The notes: generated by a model from the sequence alone, not told the origin. A DNA stretch of 64,000 nt from Oscillospiraceae bacterium (GCA_015065785.1 SVPR01000004.1:1-64000), one strand, 5' to 3'. Numbered from the stretch's first letter, positions 40,851 through 50,993 are shown. Made by a program: numbers and translations.

Positions 40851-41519
40851 TTACCACTCATTCTTTACATAAATCTGCCCATTCTCAAAAAGATAATAAG
40901 GCAAATCCCCAATAACTTCAACGCAATTGTCACCTACAAAAAGCGTTACTTCTTCTGGCAAAGCAACTGATGTTCTGTGTTGTGATAGCTCTAATAAATA
41001 TTGTTTGCTCTCTTCATCTTTTTCAGGAGTACAATTTGTATAGTGGCAGAGAATTGATACTCCGTTCAATATATCAAACCCATTTATATCTTGCAAATCA
41101 ACTTCGTTGACATCCGCAAGCTTACACGCTTCTAAATCTTTACCGAAGATTATGGCACCTGCACTACCACCAAAAACAATACCATTGTCATTTATGTATT
41201 CTGATATTTTTTCAAGCGAACCACTTGTTTTCAAGTCGTGCAACAATTTGAATGTATTACCACCACCAATAAACAAGAAACTATAATCGTTCAAGTTTTT
41301 TGTTGATAGTTCTTCGGCACTTCTCACCATATCAATACCTGGCACTTCGATTGCTCTCAATTCACCAGTTATCCATTCATAGCAACCATCATATTTCTCT
41401 TGTTTCATTGCTAAAGGAATATAAAGACAAGGTTTTGAATGGTCAATAATTTGATTCAATTTTTTGTAGGCATCTTTCGCCTGAATATCTGCACCGCCAC
41501 CATTTAGAAATACTTTCAT
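40851..41519 (-). CDS. Peptidase E / S51-like type 1 glutamine amidotransferase-fold protein
   Basis: FLFIGGGNTFKLL; GIVFGGSAGAIIFG nucleophile Ser context. Confidence 0.85.
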   Translation of the reverse strand: MKVFLNGGGADIQAKDAYKKLNQIIDHSKPCLYIPLAMKQEKYDGCYEWITGELRAIEVPGIDMVRSAEELSTKNLNDYSFLFIGGGNTFKLLHDLKTSGSLEKISEYINDNGIVFGGSAGAIIFGKDLEACKLADVNEVDLQDINGFDILNGVSILCHYTNCTPEKDEESKQYLLELSQHRTSVALPEEVTLFVGDNCVEVIGDLPYYLFENGQIYVKNEW

Positions 41520-41537
41520 AGTTTTCCACCTTTATCC

Positions 41538-41568
41538 CATACAAATTTCCGTTTTAAAATATTCCTCC
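41538..41568 (-). pseudogene. Relic of a second pyrophosphatase 3' end (EYFKTEICMG*)
   Basis: Near-identical to the 3' end of 39523..39852 (catacaa[a]tttccgttttaaaatatt[t/c]ctc). Confidence 0.65.
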
Positions 41569-41584
41569 TATTCAAGCATTAATA

Positions 41585-42121
41585 TTACAACTCTTTAGTT
41601 TTGCTATAATACTCCACACCAGAATAAGTGCCATCTTTATTTAATCTTCTGTTTTTTATATATCCATCTTTTTTAAAACCGGCTTTAAGCATAACCTTGG
41701 ATGATTGAGTATTTAATTCATTACATGAACATTCAACTAAATAGTAGCCACTATTTTCTAACAAATGATTAGAAACTGCTTCAAGAGCTTCTGAAGCATA
41801 TCCATTTCCCCAATAATTATATCTTATGGTATATCCAACATTGCAATAATTGTGTTTTTTTACTACAGTATTAACATCAATATTGCCAACCACTGTTCCA
41901 TCTTTTTTTAATTCAATTACCCATTTTTCATATTTTGATTCATCTGCTTCGTTTATCCATTGCCTAATACATTCTAACTCTTCTTGCTTCGACAATTTAG
42001 GAAATTTAATATATTTTGATAATCTTTCGTCTGTTATTATTTCATATATAGCATCAATATCACTTTCTTTATATCTTCTTAAAATTAATCTATCTGTTTC
42101 AATTTTGGGACTTAACATCAT
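41585..42121 (-). CDS. GNAT family N-acetyltransferase (RimJ/RimL-like)
   Basis: ETDRLILRRYKESDIDAIYEI; VGYTIRYNYWGNGYASEAL. Confidence 0.9.
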   Translation of the reverse strand: MMLSPKIETDRLILRRYKESDIDAIYEIITDERLSKYIKFPKLSKQEELECIRQWINEADESKYEKWVIELKKDGTVVGNIDVNTVVKKHNYCNVGYTIRYNYWGNGYASEALEAVSNHLLENSGYYLVECSCNELNTQSSKVMLKAGFKKDGYIKNRRLNKDGTYSGVEYYSKTKEL

Positions 42122-42574
42122 TTATTCTCCCCTTTATTACATCTCTCAAAAGTTCTTCGTGTTGCTTACAAAATAATTCTGGTATATTGTCTAATGAAAA
42201 GTATTTTAGTTCTAAAGTTTCTGCTTCATCGCAAATTAACTCTCCACCGACAATGCTCATTTCATAACCAATGCAAATACTGTGAACTTTATCTCCATTA
42301 GCACAAACACATCGCTATCGGTATAAATTCCGATAAGTTTATTAACATCGATATCTAACCCTGTTTCTTCTTTAACTTCTCGTTTAGCTGCCATTTCAGG
42401 TGTTTCACCAAGCTCAATAGCACCACCGGGAAAACCCCATTTATTACAATCGGCTCGTTTTTGAAGCAAGACTTCACCATTCTCATTAAATATGCATCCA
42501 CCAGCATAAACAATGATAATTTTCTCTTGCCCTACCTTGCTACGAATCCATTTTATGTAATCTTTTTTCTCCAT
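42099..42574 (-). pseudogene. NUDIX hydrolase gene disrupted by a 1-nt frameshift near 42305
   Basis: Intact box GGAIELGETPEMAAKREVKEETGL; after the shift the other frame reads CANGDKVHSICIGYEMSIVGGELICDEAETLELKYFSLDNIPELFCKQHEELLRDVIKGRINDVKSQN*. Confidence 0.8.
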
Positions 42575-42601
42575 CTAACTCACCCCTGAACATTTCTCAA
42601 A

Positions 42602-43159
42602 TTATAAAGTTATCCAAAATCTTTTAAGATCTTGTTTTTCGTTTGGCTCATACACAGTTGATTCATAAACGCCACCATTTTTGAGTATTGTTTTCTCACT
42701 ACCTATGTTGCCATCAATGCAAGAGATAAGTATTTTTTCAAGTCCAAGCTCCTTACAATATGGCAGAATCGCTTTAAGCATTGAAGTTGCACAACCTTTT
42801 CTTCTTTCACTCGGTCTTATTGAGTAACCAATATGTCCACCAAATTCAGAAAGCCAATCATTAAAGTAATGTCTTACCTGTATCATTCCAACTATACGCA
42901 TATCACTTTTTCGCACATATAAAAACTGCGTTGAAACAACAAAGTCATTTGGTATTGTTTCTTTGTTTTTGTATTTTTTACATTCTTCTATGTAGGTGAT
43001 TGGATTTTCACATCTTCTGAGTGGACCACAACCATCCATAGAAGAATTTGCATCTAAAAACTCTTGTCTGTATTCACAGATTTGCTCTGCATATATTTCA
43101 CTTGGCTCTACCAAAAAGAAATCTCTGGCATCAATGTGAATGATATTCCCATTGTTCAT
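42602..43159 (-). CDS. GNAT family N-acetyltransferase
   Basis: HIGYSIRPSERRKGCATSMLKAILPYCKELGLEKILISC; RBS AAGGTGAT before ATG at 43159. Confidence 0.9.
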   Translation of the reverse strand: MNNGNIIHIDARDFFLVEPSEIYAEQICEYRQEFLDANSSMDGCGPLRRCENPITYIEECKKYKNKETIPNDFVVSTQFLYVRKSDMRIVGMIQVRHYFNDWLSEFGGHIGYSIRPSERRKGCATSMLKAILPYCKELGLEKILISCIDGNIGSEKTILKNGGVYESTVYEPNEKQDLKRFWITL

Positions 43160-43241
43160 TTTATCACCTTGTTTCCTATCCAAAATATGCCCCACAATTC
43201 TTGTTCACCCAAAATCTTAAATGATAGAACACACATTTTAA

Positions 43242-43515
43242 GCGAAGCAAAGCCTTCTTTGAAAAGAAGGAGGACCATTCATTTCACAATTTTACAAATG
43301 TATTAAGTTTTCAAGCGAGTAGTAAATTTAATTTTACAACAAATCAAAACGGAATGGTGGAAAATTGATATTAAAATGCACGATAGTGCAAGGCAACGAG
43401 GTTAATATATTGATTAACTTCAATTCGTGTCCATACGCTTACGCGTATTCTGATATCAATTCTCCACCACGCTTACGCGCGGTCCCCCTCTTTTTCAAAC
43501 GAGGTCTGGCTTCGC
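43242..43515. mobile_element. MITE-like 274-bp element with ~35-bp imperfect terminal inverted repeats and a second internal inverted repeat
   Basis: gcgaagcaaagccttctttgaaaagaaggaggacc vs reverse complement of ggtccccctctttttcaaacgaggtctggcttcgc (27/35); internal TGGTGGAAAATTGATAT / ATATCAATTCTCCACCA. Confidence 0.65.
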
Positions 43516-43687
43516 AACAATCAATTTTTATTACTAAAAATGCTACTTCAATTCTACCATTGATACAGTAAAAATTCAATAAATATTATTTTTTTAATTA
43601 TGATAAGGCAATAAGTGAGATAATACGCAAGATAATAAGTAAGATAATATGTTCAAAATCAAAAGAAAGATTATAAAAACAAAAATC

Positions 43688-43708
43688 CCCCGAACAAGTT
43701 GTTCGGGG
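43688..43708 (-). terminator. Terminator of the V-ATPase operon
   Basis: CCCCGAACAA-g-TTGTTCGGGG followed downstream by A/T-rich tract. Confidence 0.75.
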
Positions 43709-43729
43709 AAATTTTGTTTTTAATGACTA

Positions 43730-44155
43730 TCAGCCTAAAGCAACCATACTGAAAACGAGTGCGAAGAGAGCAACTGTTTCGCAAAGACCAACAACTGTGA
43801 TGTACTGTGAGAAGCCTTTGCCTGTTTCTGCTAATGCGTCAGCACCTGCAGCACCTGCTTTACCTTGTACGAAAGCTGAAACTGCCATTGCAAGACCGGA
43901 AGCAATACCAAGACCGAATAAGAACATAGGGTCTGCGTCTGCGCCCTTCATCTGTTGCATTAAAAGGAAACCGTAAATTGTCTGAGTAAGTGGAGCACCT
44001 GCGAAAACTGTAAGAATGAAAGGTGCTGCTTTGTTGCTCATATAACATTTTTTCCAAGCACCAATAGATGCCTGACCTGCGATACCAATACCGATTGCAG
44101 AACCGATTGCTGCAATACCCATAGCTAATGCTGTTCCTAATAAACCTAAATTCAT
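43730..44155 (-). CDS. ntpK: V-type ATP synthase subunit K
   Basis: Four-TM proteolipid; GAPLTQTIYG and VGLCETVALFALVFSM; RBS AAGGAGTG before ATG at 44155. Confidence 0.93.
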   Translation of the reverse strand: MNLGLLGTALAMGIAAIGSAIGIGIAGQASIGAWKKCYMSNKAAPFILTVFAGAPLTQTIYGFLLMQQMKGADADPMFLFGLGIASGLAMAVSAFVQGKAGAAGADALAETGKGFSQYITVVGLCETVALFALVFSMVALG

Positions 44156-44168
44156 AATGAACACTCCT

Positions 44169-46091
44169 TTAAATTTTTTCTTCATTGAATGGCTTGAATT
44201 TATGTCCACTCCAGGACATATCAAGGTGTGATGAAAATTCTAATGTATTAAGTCTTATACCGTGAACGATAACTGACAAAACATTTAATATCATATTAAG
44301 TCCGTGACCGAATACCAAAAGAACTACAGCAATTACCATAAACATAAGATTGCCGAGTAACGGACTTGCGAGTTCATTTACAGTTGCAGAAATTGCCGCA
44401 CCTGCAAGACCAACCGCCCAGAGTCTTATATAAGAAACTATATCTGAGAAAACATTTACCACGCCAAGTAAAACAGAAACTATGTTTTTAAGGCTTTCTA
44501 AAATGGATTTACCAATGCTTCCTTCGTAGTTTGAGAATACAAAACTCATTACAAAACCAACAATAACGAGTACTAATGCTACTGTTCCTACAGGAATTCC
44601 GCCAATAACAAGTCCGAATGGGAATACTTCAGGATTTACAACAAAGCTTAATACTACATAGTAAATACCAATAAGCTGGAATATTGAGCCGAAATCACCG
44701 AGAATTTTAATTGATTTTCTGTTTCGTTTTGCAACTTTAATATGTGCTACAACGAGCTGAATTAAAGCGAGTGTAAAACAGAATATCTGTAAATTTTGTG
44801 CAGTGGTAAGTCCGGCTTCGCCGTTCGTCCAGAATGGGTACCAGATTTTATCTTCATACACATTCGAGATAAATGGCACTGATATAGACTGTAACCACTG
44901 TGGTAATTTTTCTGCAGGAAGACCGCCCCAGGTACAAGTTACTGTACCCCACAGCACTGTTGAAAGACCAAACAGTCCTAAAAGTAAAAATGCGGGTGGA
45001 ATTTCTTTTTTAGATTTTTTCGTTTTTATAATCAATACGGCTGCCACAGCAGTCAAAAGAAGTCCGTAAACACCGTCACCGAATATAATTCCGAAGAAAA
45101 TAAGAATAAAGCCTAAGAACCAACCTGAAATGTCGTATTCAAAATACCCCGGCACAGTACCTAAGAAGTCTGTTAATGGGTAAATAAGACTTACAAACTT
45201 ATTATTTTTAAGCTTTGTTGGTACATTATCTTCTTCAGTCGGATCACTAACTAAAAGTCCCCACGAATTTTCTTTAGCGGTTTCTTTAATTTTCTGAAGA
45301 TTTTCTTCTTCAACATACCCTGTAAAATATGCAATAGAAATATTTCCGTCAGAAGATACGCTTTCATCCGCCATACCCGTAGCATAAACTTCAAACTCAA
45401 TTTCTTTTTCGCAAGCTTTTATAGCATTTTTCATACTCTTGGCAAAACCTGCAAACGAAGAAATTTTTTCATCTATTTCTGCAATACGGTTAGTTTTTTC
45501 TTCAATTTTTAAGGCTAACTCCTGATTTGAAATCTTCGGCAATTCAAATCGGTAACTTCTCAGTGAGTCAATAACTTCATCTTCACCCTCAATTCCTGAT
45601 TTTACTAAAAGGAATTTAGCTGAATTTTTAGTTTTTTCAATACTCACTGTTTTTACTGATTCACCTAATGCTTCATATTCTGCTTTTGGCATTTCGTAAA
45701 ATGAAACTTCTACGCCTTTTTTACACAAATCAGCAATAATTTCCGGTTCGATTTCGCCCCAGCTTTTAATTCGCTCAAGTTCAGAGCTTAATGTGATTTT
45801 TTCACTAAGACAAGCTTTCTTTTCTTCTGTAAGTGAAGCGATTTCTTTTGAAATAGCAAGAACTTCTTCTTTTTCCGCATCTTTCATTTCAACATTTTTA
45901 TTTTTCTTTTCACTTACGCTGAAAACAGCACTTTCAAGTAAAGAAATCTGCTCTTTTAACTCTTCTATTTTTTTGCCGGAACCCTCTGTAATTTCAATAT
46001 GAAGAATTCCTAATTTACGAAGCTTTTTGAGCGTATCTTTTTTCTTATCTCCCATAATCATGAGAGAAACTTTTTTCATAGGCACTATCAT
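44169..46091 (-). CDS. ntpI: V-type ATP synthase subunit I
   Basis: MIVPMKKVSLMI; IIFFGIIFGDGVYGLLL-type; HGIRLNTLEFSSHL. Confidence 0.93.
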   Translation of the reverse strand: MIVPMKKVSLMIMGDKKKDTLKKLRKLGILHIEITEGSGKKIEELKEQISLLESAVFSVSEKKNKNVEMKDAEKEEVLAISKEIASLTEEKKACLSEKITLSSELERIKSWGEIEPEIIADLCKKGVEVSFYEMPKAEYEALGESVKTVSIEKTKNSAKFLLVKSGIEGEDEVIDSLRSYRFELPKISNQELALKIEEKTNRIAEIDEKISSFAGFAKSMKNAIKACEKEIEFEVYATGMADESVSSDGNISIAYFTGYVEEENLQKIKETAKENSWGLLVSDPTEEDNVPTKLKNNKFVSLIYPLTDFLGTVPGYFEYDISGWFLGFILIFFGIIFGDGVYGLLLTAVAAVLIIKTKKSKKEIPPAFLLLGLFGLSTVLWGTVTCTWGGLPAEKLPQWLQSISVPFISNVYEDKIWYPFWTNGEAGLTTAQNLQIFCFTLALIQLVVAHIKVAKRNRKSIKILGDFGSIFQLIGIYYVVLSFVVNPEVFPFGLVIGGIPVGTVALVLVIVGFVMSFVFSNYEGSIGKSILESLKNIVSVLLGVVNVFSDIVSYIRLWAVGLAGAAISATVNELASPLLGNLMFMVIAVVLLVFGHGLNMILNVLSVIVHGIRLNTLEFSSHLDMSWSGHKFKPFNEEKI

Positions 46092-46720
46092 AACGCTTGA
46101 ACCTCCATTTCTGAAGATACTTCGTCACGCTGGGCAATTTTGCGTTTTGAAATTTTAGAACGCACAACAGCACTTACTTGCTGGTCTGCCATATAAATAG
46201 ATATCTTTTTAATGTTCTCTTCTGTTTCGGGGATTTTAACCTTTTCAAACAAGTTAACTCTTTGTGAAGTAGAAAGAAGCTCTTTTTCTAAAAGTCTTAC
46301 TTGTTCGTCTAACACTTCCGCCTCTAAATCAAGTGACATTGCCTTTTCCATATGATTTGCAGCAATATCTACCCAAAGCGGTGTTTCATATAAATCGTAG
46401 TCACCTCTAGAAAAGTCCGCACCCTCAAAGGTAGGGATTGTAACACCTGCAATATTTCCGATACCTTTACGGATGTTACTTACGGTGATTATTCCATCGG
46501 GAAAAGCACTTTCTTCACTAAAAACGGCAATCCATGAGGAAAAACCCTTTTCAAGATTTTCTCTTTCTTTTCTTACCGCTATAGCTTTTGCTTCAATAGT
46601 TCTTATTTCAGATTGAAGCTGTTGCTTTTTAAGTGTCAGTGTAGGCAAATATCTCCGGTACATTTTAAGAGCATCTTTTTGTACCTTTAACTCATTTTTG
46701 GTTAATTTGATTTTTGCCAA
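46088..46720 (-). CDS. ntpD: V-type ATP synthase subunit D
   Basis: KIKLTKNELKVQKDALKMYRRYLPTLTLKKQQLQ; coiled-coil; operon position. Confidence 0.9.
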   Translation of the reverse strand: MAKIKLTKNELKVQKDALKMYRRYLPTLTLKKQQLQSEIRTIEAKAIAVRKERENLEKGFSSWIAVFSEESAFPDGIITVSNIRKGIGNIAGVTIPTFEGADFSRGDYDLYETPLWVDIAANHMEKAMSLDLEAEVLDEQVRLLEKELLSTSQRVNLFEKVKIPETEENIKKISIYMADQQVSAVVRSKISKRKIAQRDEVSSEMEVQAL

Positions 46721-46760
46721 AACTCTGTCCTCCTTACTTTATTTGATTGAACTCATTAAC

Positions 46761-48062
46761 CTATTTTACAGGCCAGAATTCATCAGTAAGGTCTGACTTA
46801 ATTCCGGTTTCATCCTTTTCAAAACACTCTGCTAAAATCTGCCAACCCAAGTCAAGTGAAGCTTCAAGTGACAAGTTAACTGACAAATCCATAAGCTTGT
46901 TTTCGAAAAGCGCGCCATATTTCAATAATTTTTCATCCCAACGGTTCATTGAGAAGCCCATATTTTTCTTCTCAATTGTTTCTTTGTAAGATGAATATAA
47001 TCTGATCATTGAGTCCATAAGGATACGGTGGTCCTTACGGGTTTTACTGTTAACATTCTGCTTAAGACGGGAAAGTGAACCGAATGGCTCAATTCTTCCG
47101 CCCTTAAGATAATACTGACCCTCTGTAATATAACCTGTATTATCAGGAACCGGGTGAGTAACATCATCGCCGGGCATTGTAGTAACTGCAAGAACTGTAA
47201 CAGAACCTGAATTTGCAAAGTCAACCGCTTTTTCGTAACGGGAAGCAAGCTGAGAATAAAGGTCACCGGGATAACCACGGTTAGATGGAACCTGTTCCTG
47301 AGTAATTGCAATTTCTTTCATTGAGTCTGCAAAGTTTGTCATATCAGTAAGAAGTACCAATACATCCTTGTCCTGTAAAGCAAACTGCTCTGCAACTGCA
47401 AGTGACATATCAGGAATCATCATACATTCAACAGTAGGGTCAGAAGCAGTATGAATAAACATAACTGTCTTACTTAAAGCGCCACCGTTTGAAAGCTCCT
47501 CTTTAAAATAAAGGAAGTCGTCATATTTAAGACCCATACCGCCGAGCACAATAACATCTGCTTCTGCCTGTAAAGCAATACGCGCAAGAAGCTGGTTGTA
47601 AGGCTCACCGGAAATTGAGAAAATAGGAAGCTTTTGTGAAACAACCAATGTATTGAACATATCAATCATCGGGATATTAGTTCTCATCATTCTGTTAGCG
47701 AGAATACGCTTTGTAGGGTTAACAGACGGTCCACCGATAGGCTTCATATTTTCTGTAAGTGCAGGGCCTTTATCTCTTGGCTCACCTGAACCGTTAAAAA
47801 TACGACCTAATAAATCTTCACTGAATGATACACGCATTTCCTGACCTAAGAAACGAACCTCGTCACCGGTAGAAACACCCTGACCACCTGCGAACACCTG
47901 TAAAGAAACAGTATCGCCGTCAATTTTATTAACCTGAGCGAGTGACTTACCAAACTGTGTATTTATCTGTGCTAATTCGTTGTAGCGTACATCCTGAGCT
48001 TTTACAGTGATAACGTTACCTGTAATTGATTCAATTCTGTTATATATTTTACCCATTATCAC
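46761..48062 (-). CDS. ntpB: V-type ATP synthase subunit B
   Basis: [47 protein letters not shown]. Confidence 0.96.
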   Translation of the reverse strand: MIMGKIYNRIESITGNVITVKAQDVRYNELAQINTQFGKSLAQVNKIDGDTVSLQVFAGGQGVSTGDEVRFLGQEMRVSFSEDLLGRIFNGSGEPRDKGPALTENMKPIGGPSVNPTKRILANRMMRTNIPMIDMFNTLVVSQKLPIFSISGEPYNQLLARIALQAEADVIVLGGMGLKYDDFLYFKEELSNGGALSKTVMFIHTASDPTVECMMIPDMSLAVAEQFALQDKDVLVLLTDMTNFADSMKEIAITQEQVPSNRGYPGDLYSQLASRYEKAVDFANSGSVTVLAVTTMPGDDVTHPVPDNTGYITEGQYYLKGGRIEPFGSLSRLKQNVNSKTRKDHRILMDSMIRLYSSYKETIEKKNMGFSMNRWDEKLLKYGALFENKLMDLSVNLSLEASLDLGWQILAECFEKDETGIKSDLTDEFWPVK

Positions 48063-49831
48063 TCACTCTCCTTTAAAAGAAGCTCTGCCCCGGCGCTTAT
48101 AGCACCCTTGCCTTCATTATACATTTCGTCAATTTCTTGTTCTGCCTTTTTAAATGCATCGCTTTCAAATTCTGTATAATTCCAGTTGATAAATTTCTGA
48201 CGCATACGGTTAAAGAAGCTACGCGCATCGTCTTTGTTATCAAGAACATATTCGCTACCTAAAATATAAATAAGTTTATCTGTAACATAGCGTTGACGCT
48301 CTCTTGTACAGTTTGCATCAATCAAATCAAACGAGTTCTGTTGAAGATAAACTGCGTCAAGCATTTCTGCTTTTAAATAAACCTGATAGTCAGAAAGAGA
48401 AGTACCCTCTTCGCCAACAACCTTCATCATAGAGCCGATTTCGTCACCCTCAAGAAGAATGTTTTTACAGTATGCTGATTTTTTAGAATCTGTAACTGTA
48501 TTATATTTAGACCACGAAATAAGTGGGTCAATTGCAGGATATTTTCTCGCATCTGAACGCTCACGGGAAAGACCGTGGAATGCACCAACAACCTTGAGGG
48601 TTGCCTGTGTAACAGGTTCTTCAAAGTTACCACCGGCAGGGGACACGGTACCGCCGATTGTAACGGAGCCTGTACTGCCATCCGGTAAACGAACATAACC
48701 TGCTCTTTCATAGAATGCTGCAATATATGATTCAAGATATGCAGGGAAAGCCTCTTCACCGGGAATTTCTTCAAGACGACCTGACATTTCTCTTAAAGCC
48801 TGTGCCCAACGGGAAGTTGAGTCGGCAAGAAGAAGAACATGAAGACCCATTTGTCTGTAATACTCAGCGAGTGTTACTGAAGTGTAAACTGATGCTTCAC
48901 GGGATGCAACAGGCATTGATGAAGTATTACAGATAATAATTGTTCTTTCCATAAGTGAACGGCCTGTTTTAGGGTCTGTAAGCTCAGGGAACTCTGTAAG
49001 AGTTTCAACAACCTCACCTGCACGCTCACCGCAAGCAGCAATAATAACTATATCAACATCAGCATATTTTGATGTTGTGTGCTGTAAAACTGTTTTACCA
49101 GCACCGAAAGGACCTGGTGTACAGTATGTTCCGCCCTTTGCAACAGGGAAGAATGAGTCTATAAGACGCACCTTTGTTTCCATTGTTTCCTGTGGTGCTA
49201 ATCTTTCGCTGTAACATTTTACTGCGCGTTTTACAGGCCATCTGAATGCCATTGAAATCTGAATTTCTTTACCGCGTTCATCTGTTACAACTGCAATTGT
49301 TTCATTTACTGTATATTCGCCTTTTTCATTGATTGATTTTACTGTGTAAGTGCCAAGCAAATTAAATGGAATGAATATTTTGTGAGTGAATGGTCCTTCA
49401 GGAACAGTACCTATATATTCACCTGCTTTTAAAGTGTCACCCACCTTTGCAGTTGGTGTGAATTCCCATTTCTTTTCGGCATCTAAGCCATCGGCATAAA
49501 TACCTCTCTCTAAAAACCAGCCTGCTTGCTCCGCTAAAACAGGCAACGGATTCTGAAGTCCGTCATAAACCTGACCCAAAAGACCAGGTCCTAACTGAGC
49601 AGATAACATTTCTCCGGTGAATTCTACATCGTCACCGCATTTAATACCGCCCGTCATTTCGTAAACCTGAATTTGTGCGATATCTCCTTTTATACGGATA
49701 ACCTCACTTTTGAGTTTAACATCATCTACTTTAACATAACAAATTTCGTTCATGGAAACATCGCCTGTAAACCTTACTGAGACGAGGTTACCATTAACGC
49801 TTACAACCTTACCTATATTTTCGGTCATCAT
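48059..49831 (-). CDS. ntpA: V-type ATP synthase subunit A
   Basis: [13 protein letters not shown]-loop; [25 protein letters not shown]. Confidence 0.97.
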   Translation of the reverse strand: MMTENIGKVVSVNGNLVSVRFTGDVSMNEICYVKVDDVKLKSEVIRIKGDIAQIQVYEMTGGIKCGDDVEFTGEMLSAQLGPGLLGQVYDGLQNPLPVLAEQAGWFLERGIYADGLDAEKKWEFTPTAKVGDTLKAGEYIGTVPEGPFTHKIFIPFNLLGTYTVKSINEKGEYTVNETIAVVTDERGKEIQISMAFRWPVKRAVKCYSERLAPQETMETKVRLIDSFFPVAKGGTYCTPGPFGAGKTVLQHTTSKYADVDIVIIAACGERAGEVVETLTEFPELTDPKTGRSLMERTIIICNTSSMPVASREASVYTSVTLAEYYRQMGLHVLLLADSTSRWAQALREMSGRLEEIPGEEAFPAYLESYIAAFYERAGYVRLPDGSTGSVTIGGTVSPAGGNFEEPVTQATLKVVGAFHGLSRERSDARKYPAIDPLISWSKYNTVTDSKKSAYCKNILLEGDEIGSMMKVVGEEGTSLSDYQVYLKAEMLDAVYLQQNSFDLIDANCTRERQRYVTDKLIYILGSEYVLDNKDDARSFFNRMRQKFINWNYTEFESDAFKKAEQEIDEMYNEGKGAISAGAELLLKESE

Positions 49832-50382
49832 ATAACCTCCAATCTTTCTCCATTTATAATGGAGCTGTAAATATTCTTATATGCAGTTTCTCCGCTTTCT
49901 AAATCAAACTGTTTAATACGCGAAATTAACTTTAATTTAAGTCCATAATAGAACACAAAATCTTCTGAAAAAGAATCCATAGGTCTTAAAGACTCTAAAA
50001 ATTCCAATCTGTATTTATTAAGGAATTTTTCAGCTTCCATCGGGTTTTCGATTTCTACCGCTTCGCGCACTGCCTGCTGGAGTTCTACCGGAATAGAGTT
50101 TTCATTCATCTCAAACTGCTTTTTCATTTTATCCGCACGGGCTTTACCGAGCACTAAACGCAATTTGCGTTCGCCATCATTCCATGCTTCTACTAAAGAA
50201 GAGTTTGATTTCTCATAATCTCTTGATGGCATAAGTGTTAATTTATGAAGCTCTTCCTGTGACTTTTTACTTAAGAAACGCTCACAAAGCTCAGTAAAAC
50301 GCTCCTCTGTAATAGGCATAGGAACATTTTCCGAAAGACCATCTAAAGAAGGCAGTTGAGATATCAAATAATACTCAGCCAT
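49828..50382 (-). CDS. ntpC: V-type ATP synthase subunit C-like protein
   Basis: YYLISQLPSLDG; operon position between E and A; YYGLKLKLISRI. Confidence 0.75.
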   Translation of the reverse strand: MAEYYLISQLPSLDGLSENVPMPITEERFTELCERFLSKKSQEELHKLTLMPSRDYEKSNSSLVEAWNDGERKLRLVLGKARADKMKKQFEMNENSIPVELQQAVREAVEIENPMEAEKFLNKYRLEFLESLRPMDSFSEDFVFYYGLKLKLISRIKQFDLESGETAYKNIYSSIINGERLEVI

Positions 50383-50384
50383 AA

Positions 50385-50993
50385 TTATTCAGCCTCTCTT
50401 AAAAGTGCCGTAATTTTAGGGCTGAGATAGTTTGACAACATATCTGTAACAGCCTCCTGGGAGTAATCATAATAAGCTCCACCGTCATTTACGGCAATGC
50501 GGAATCCACCGTCAAAATTATCATTTGCTTTAAGAGTAATACCATTTTGCATTTTTTCTTTAAGTCCTGAAACTACTGTGTCTTCAAGCTTCTTTAAATC
50601 TTCACTATTAAGAATAACAGTTATGTCTTCCATCTCCGGCTTACTTGTCCACCCTGCAACTGCTTTTACAATAATCTGTGCTAATTCTTCCGAAGAATAA
50701 ATTTCAGAAACATTTTCACTTAAAATAGCTTTAAGCTCCTTAGCAACGCTTTCTCTGAAAGAAATAAGTAAATTTCTTCCTGCCTGACGAAGTGCATCTT
50801 CACCTGATTTTACTGTTCTTGCATTTTCTGCTTTTGCATCAGCCACAAGCTTTTCTGCCTGTGCTTTTGCATCGGAAATGATTTTTTCAGCTTCTGCTTT
50901 CGCAGTGTTAAGTATAGCTTCAGCCTGAGTTTCTGCTGCTTCTACACCGTCTTTTTTAATCTGGTCGATAAGCTCTTGCAATTGTATTTCCAC
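50385..50993 (-). CDS. ntpE: V-type ATP synthase subunit E
   Basis: Ala/Glu-rich N-terminal coiled coil EAEKIISDAKAQAEKLVADAKAEN; operon position. Confidence 0.88.
   Translation of the reverse strand: MEIQLQELIDQIKKDGVEAAETQAEAILNTAKAEAEKIISDAKAQAEKLVADAKAENARTVKSGEDALRQAGRNLLISFRESVAKELKAILSENVSEIYSSEELAQIIVKAVAGWTSKPEMEDITVILNSEDLKKLEDTVVSGLKEKMQNGITLKANDNFDGGFRIAVNDGGAYYDYSQEAVTDMLSNYLSPKITALLREAE

Noticed and set aside
42300-42315. Programmed -1 frameshift in the third NUDIX gene
   Set aside because: No X XXY YYZ slippery heptamer at the transition; a simple indel is more likely.
39079-43159. Integron cassette array
   Set aside because: No attC-like imperfect palindromes between genes and no integron integrase; similarity between junctions is explained by duplication of the pyrophosphatase 3' end.
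43596-43670. Possible tandem repeat aataagtgagataatacgcaagataataagtaagataata
   Set aside because: Short, AT-rich and imperfect; could be chance in this composition.
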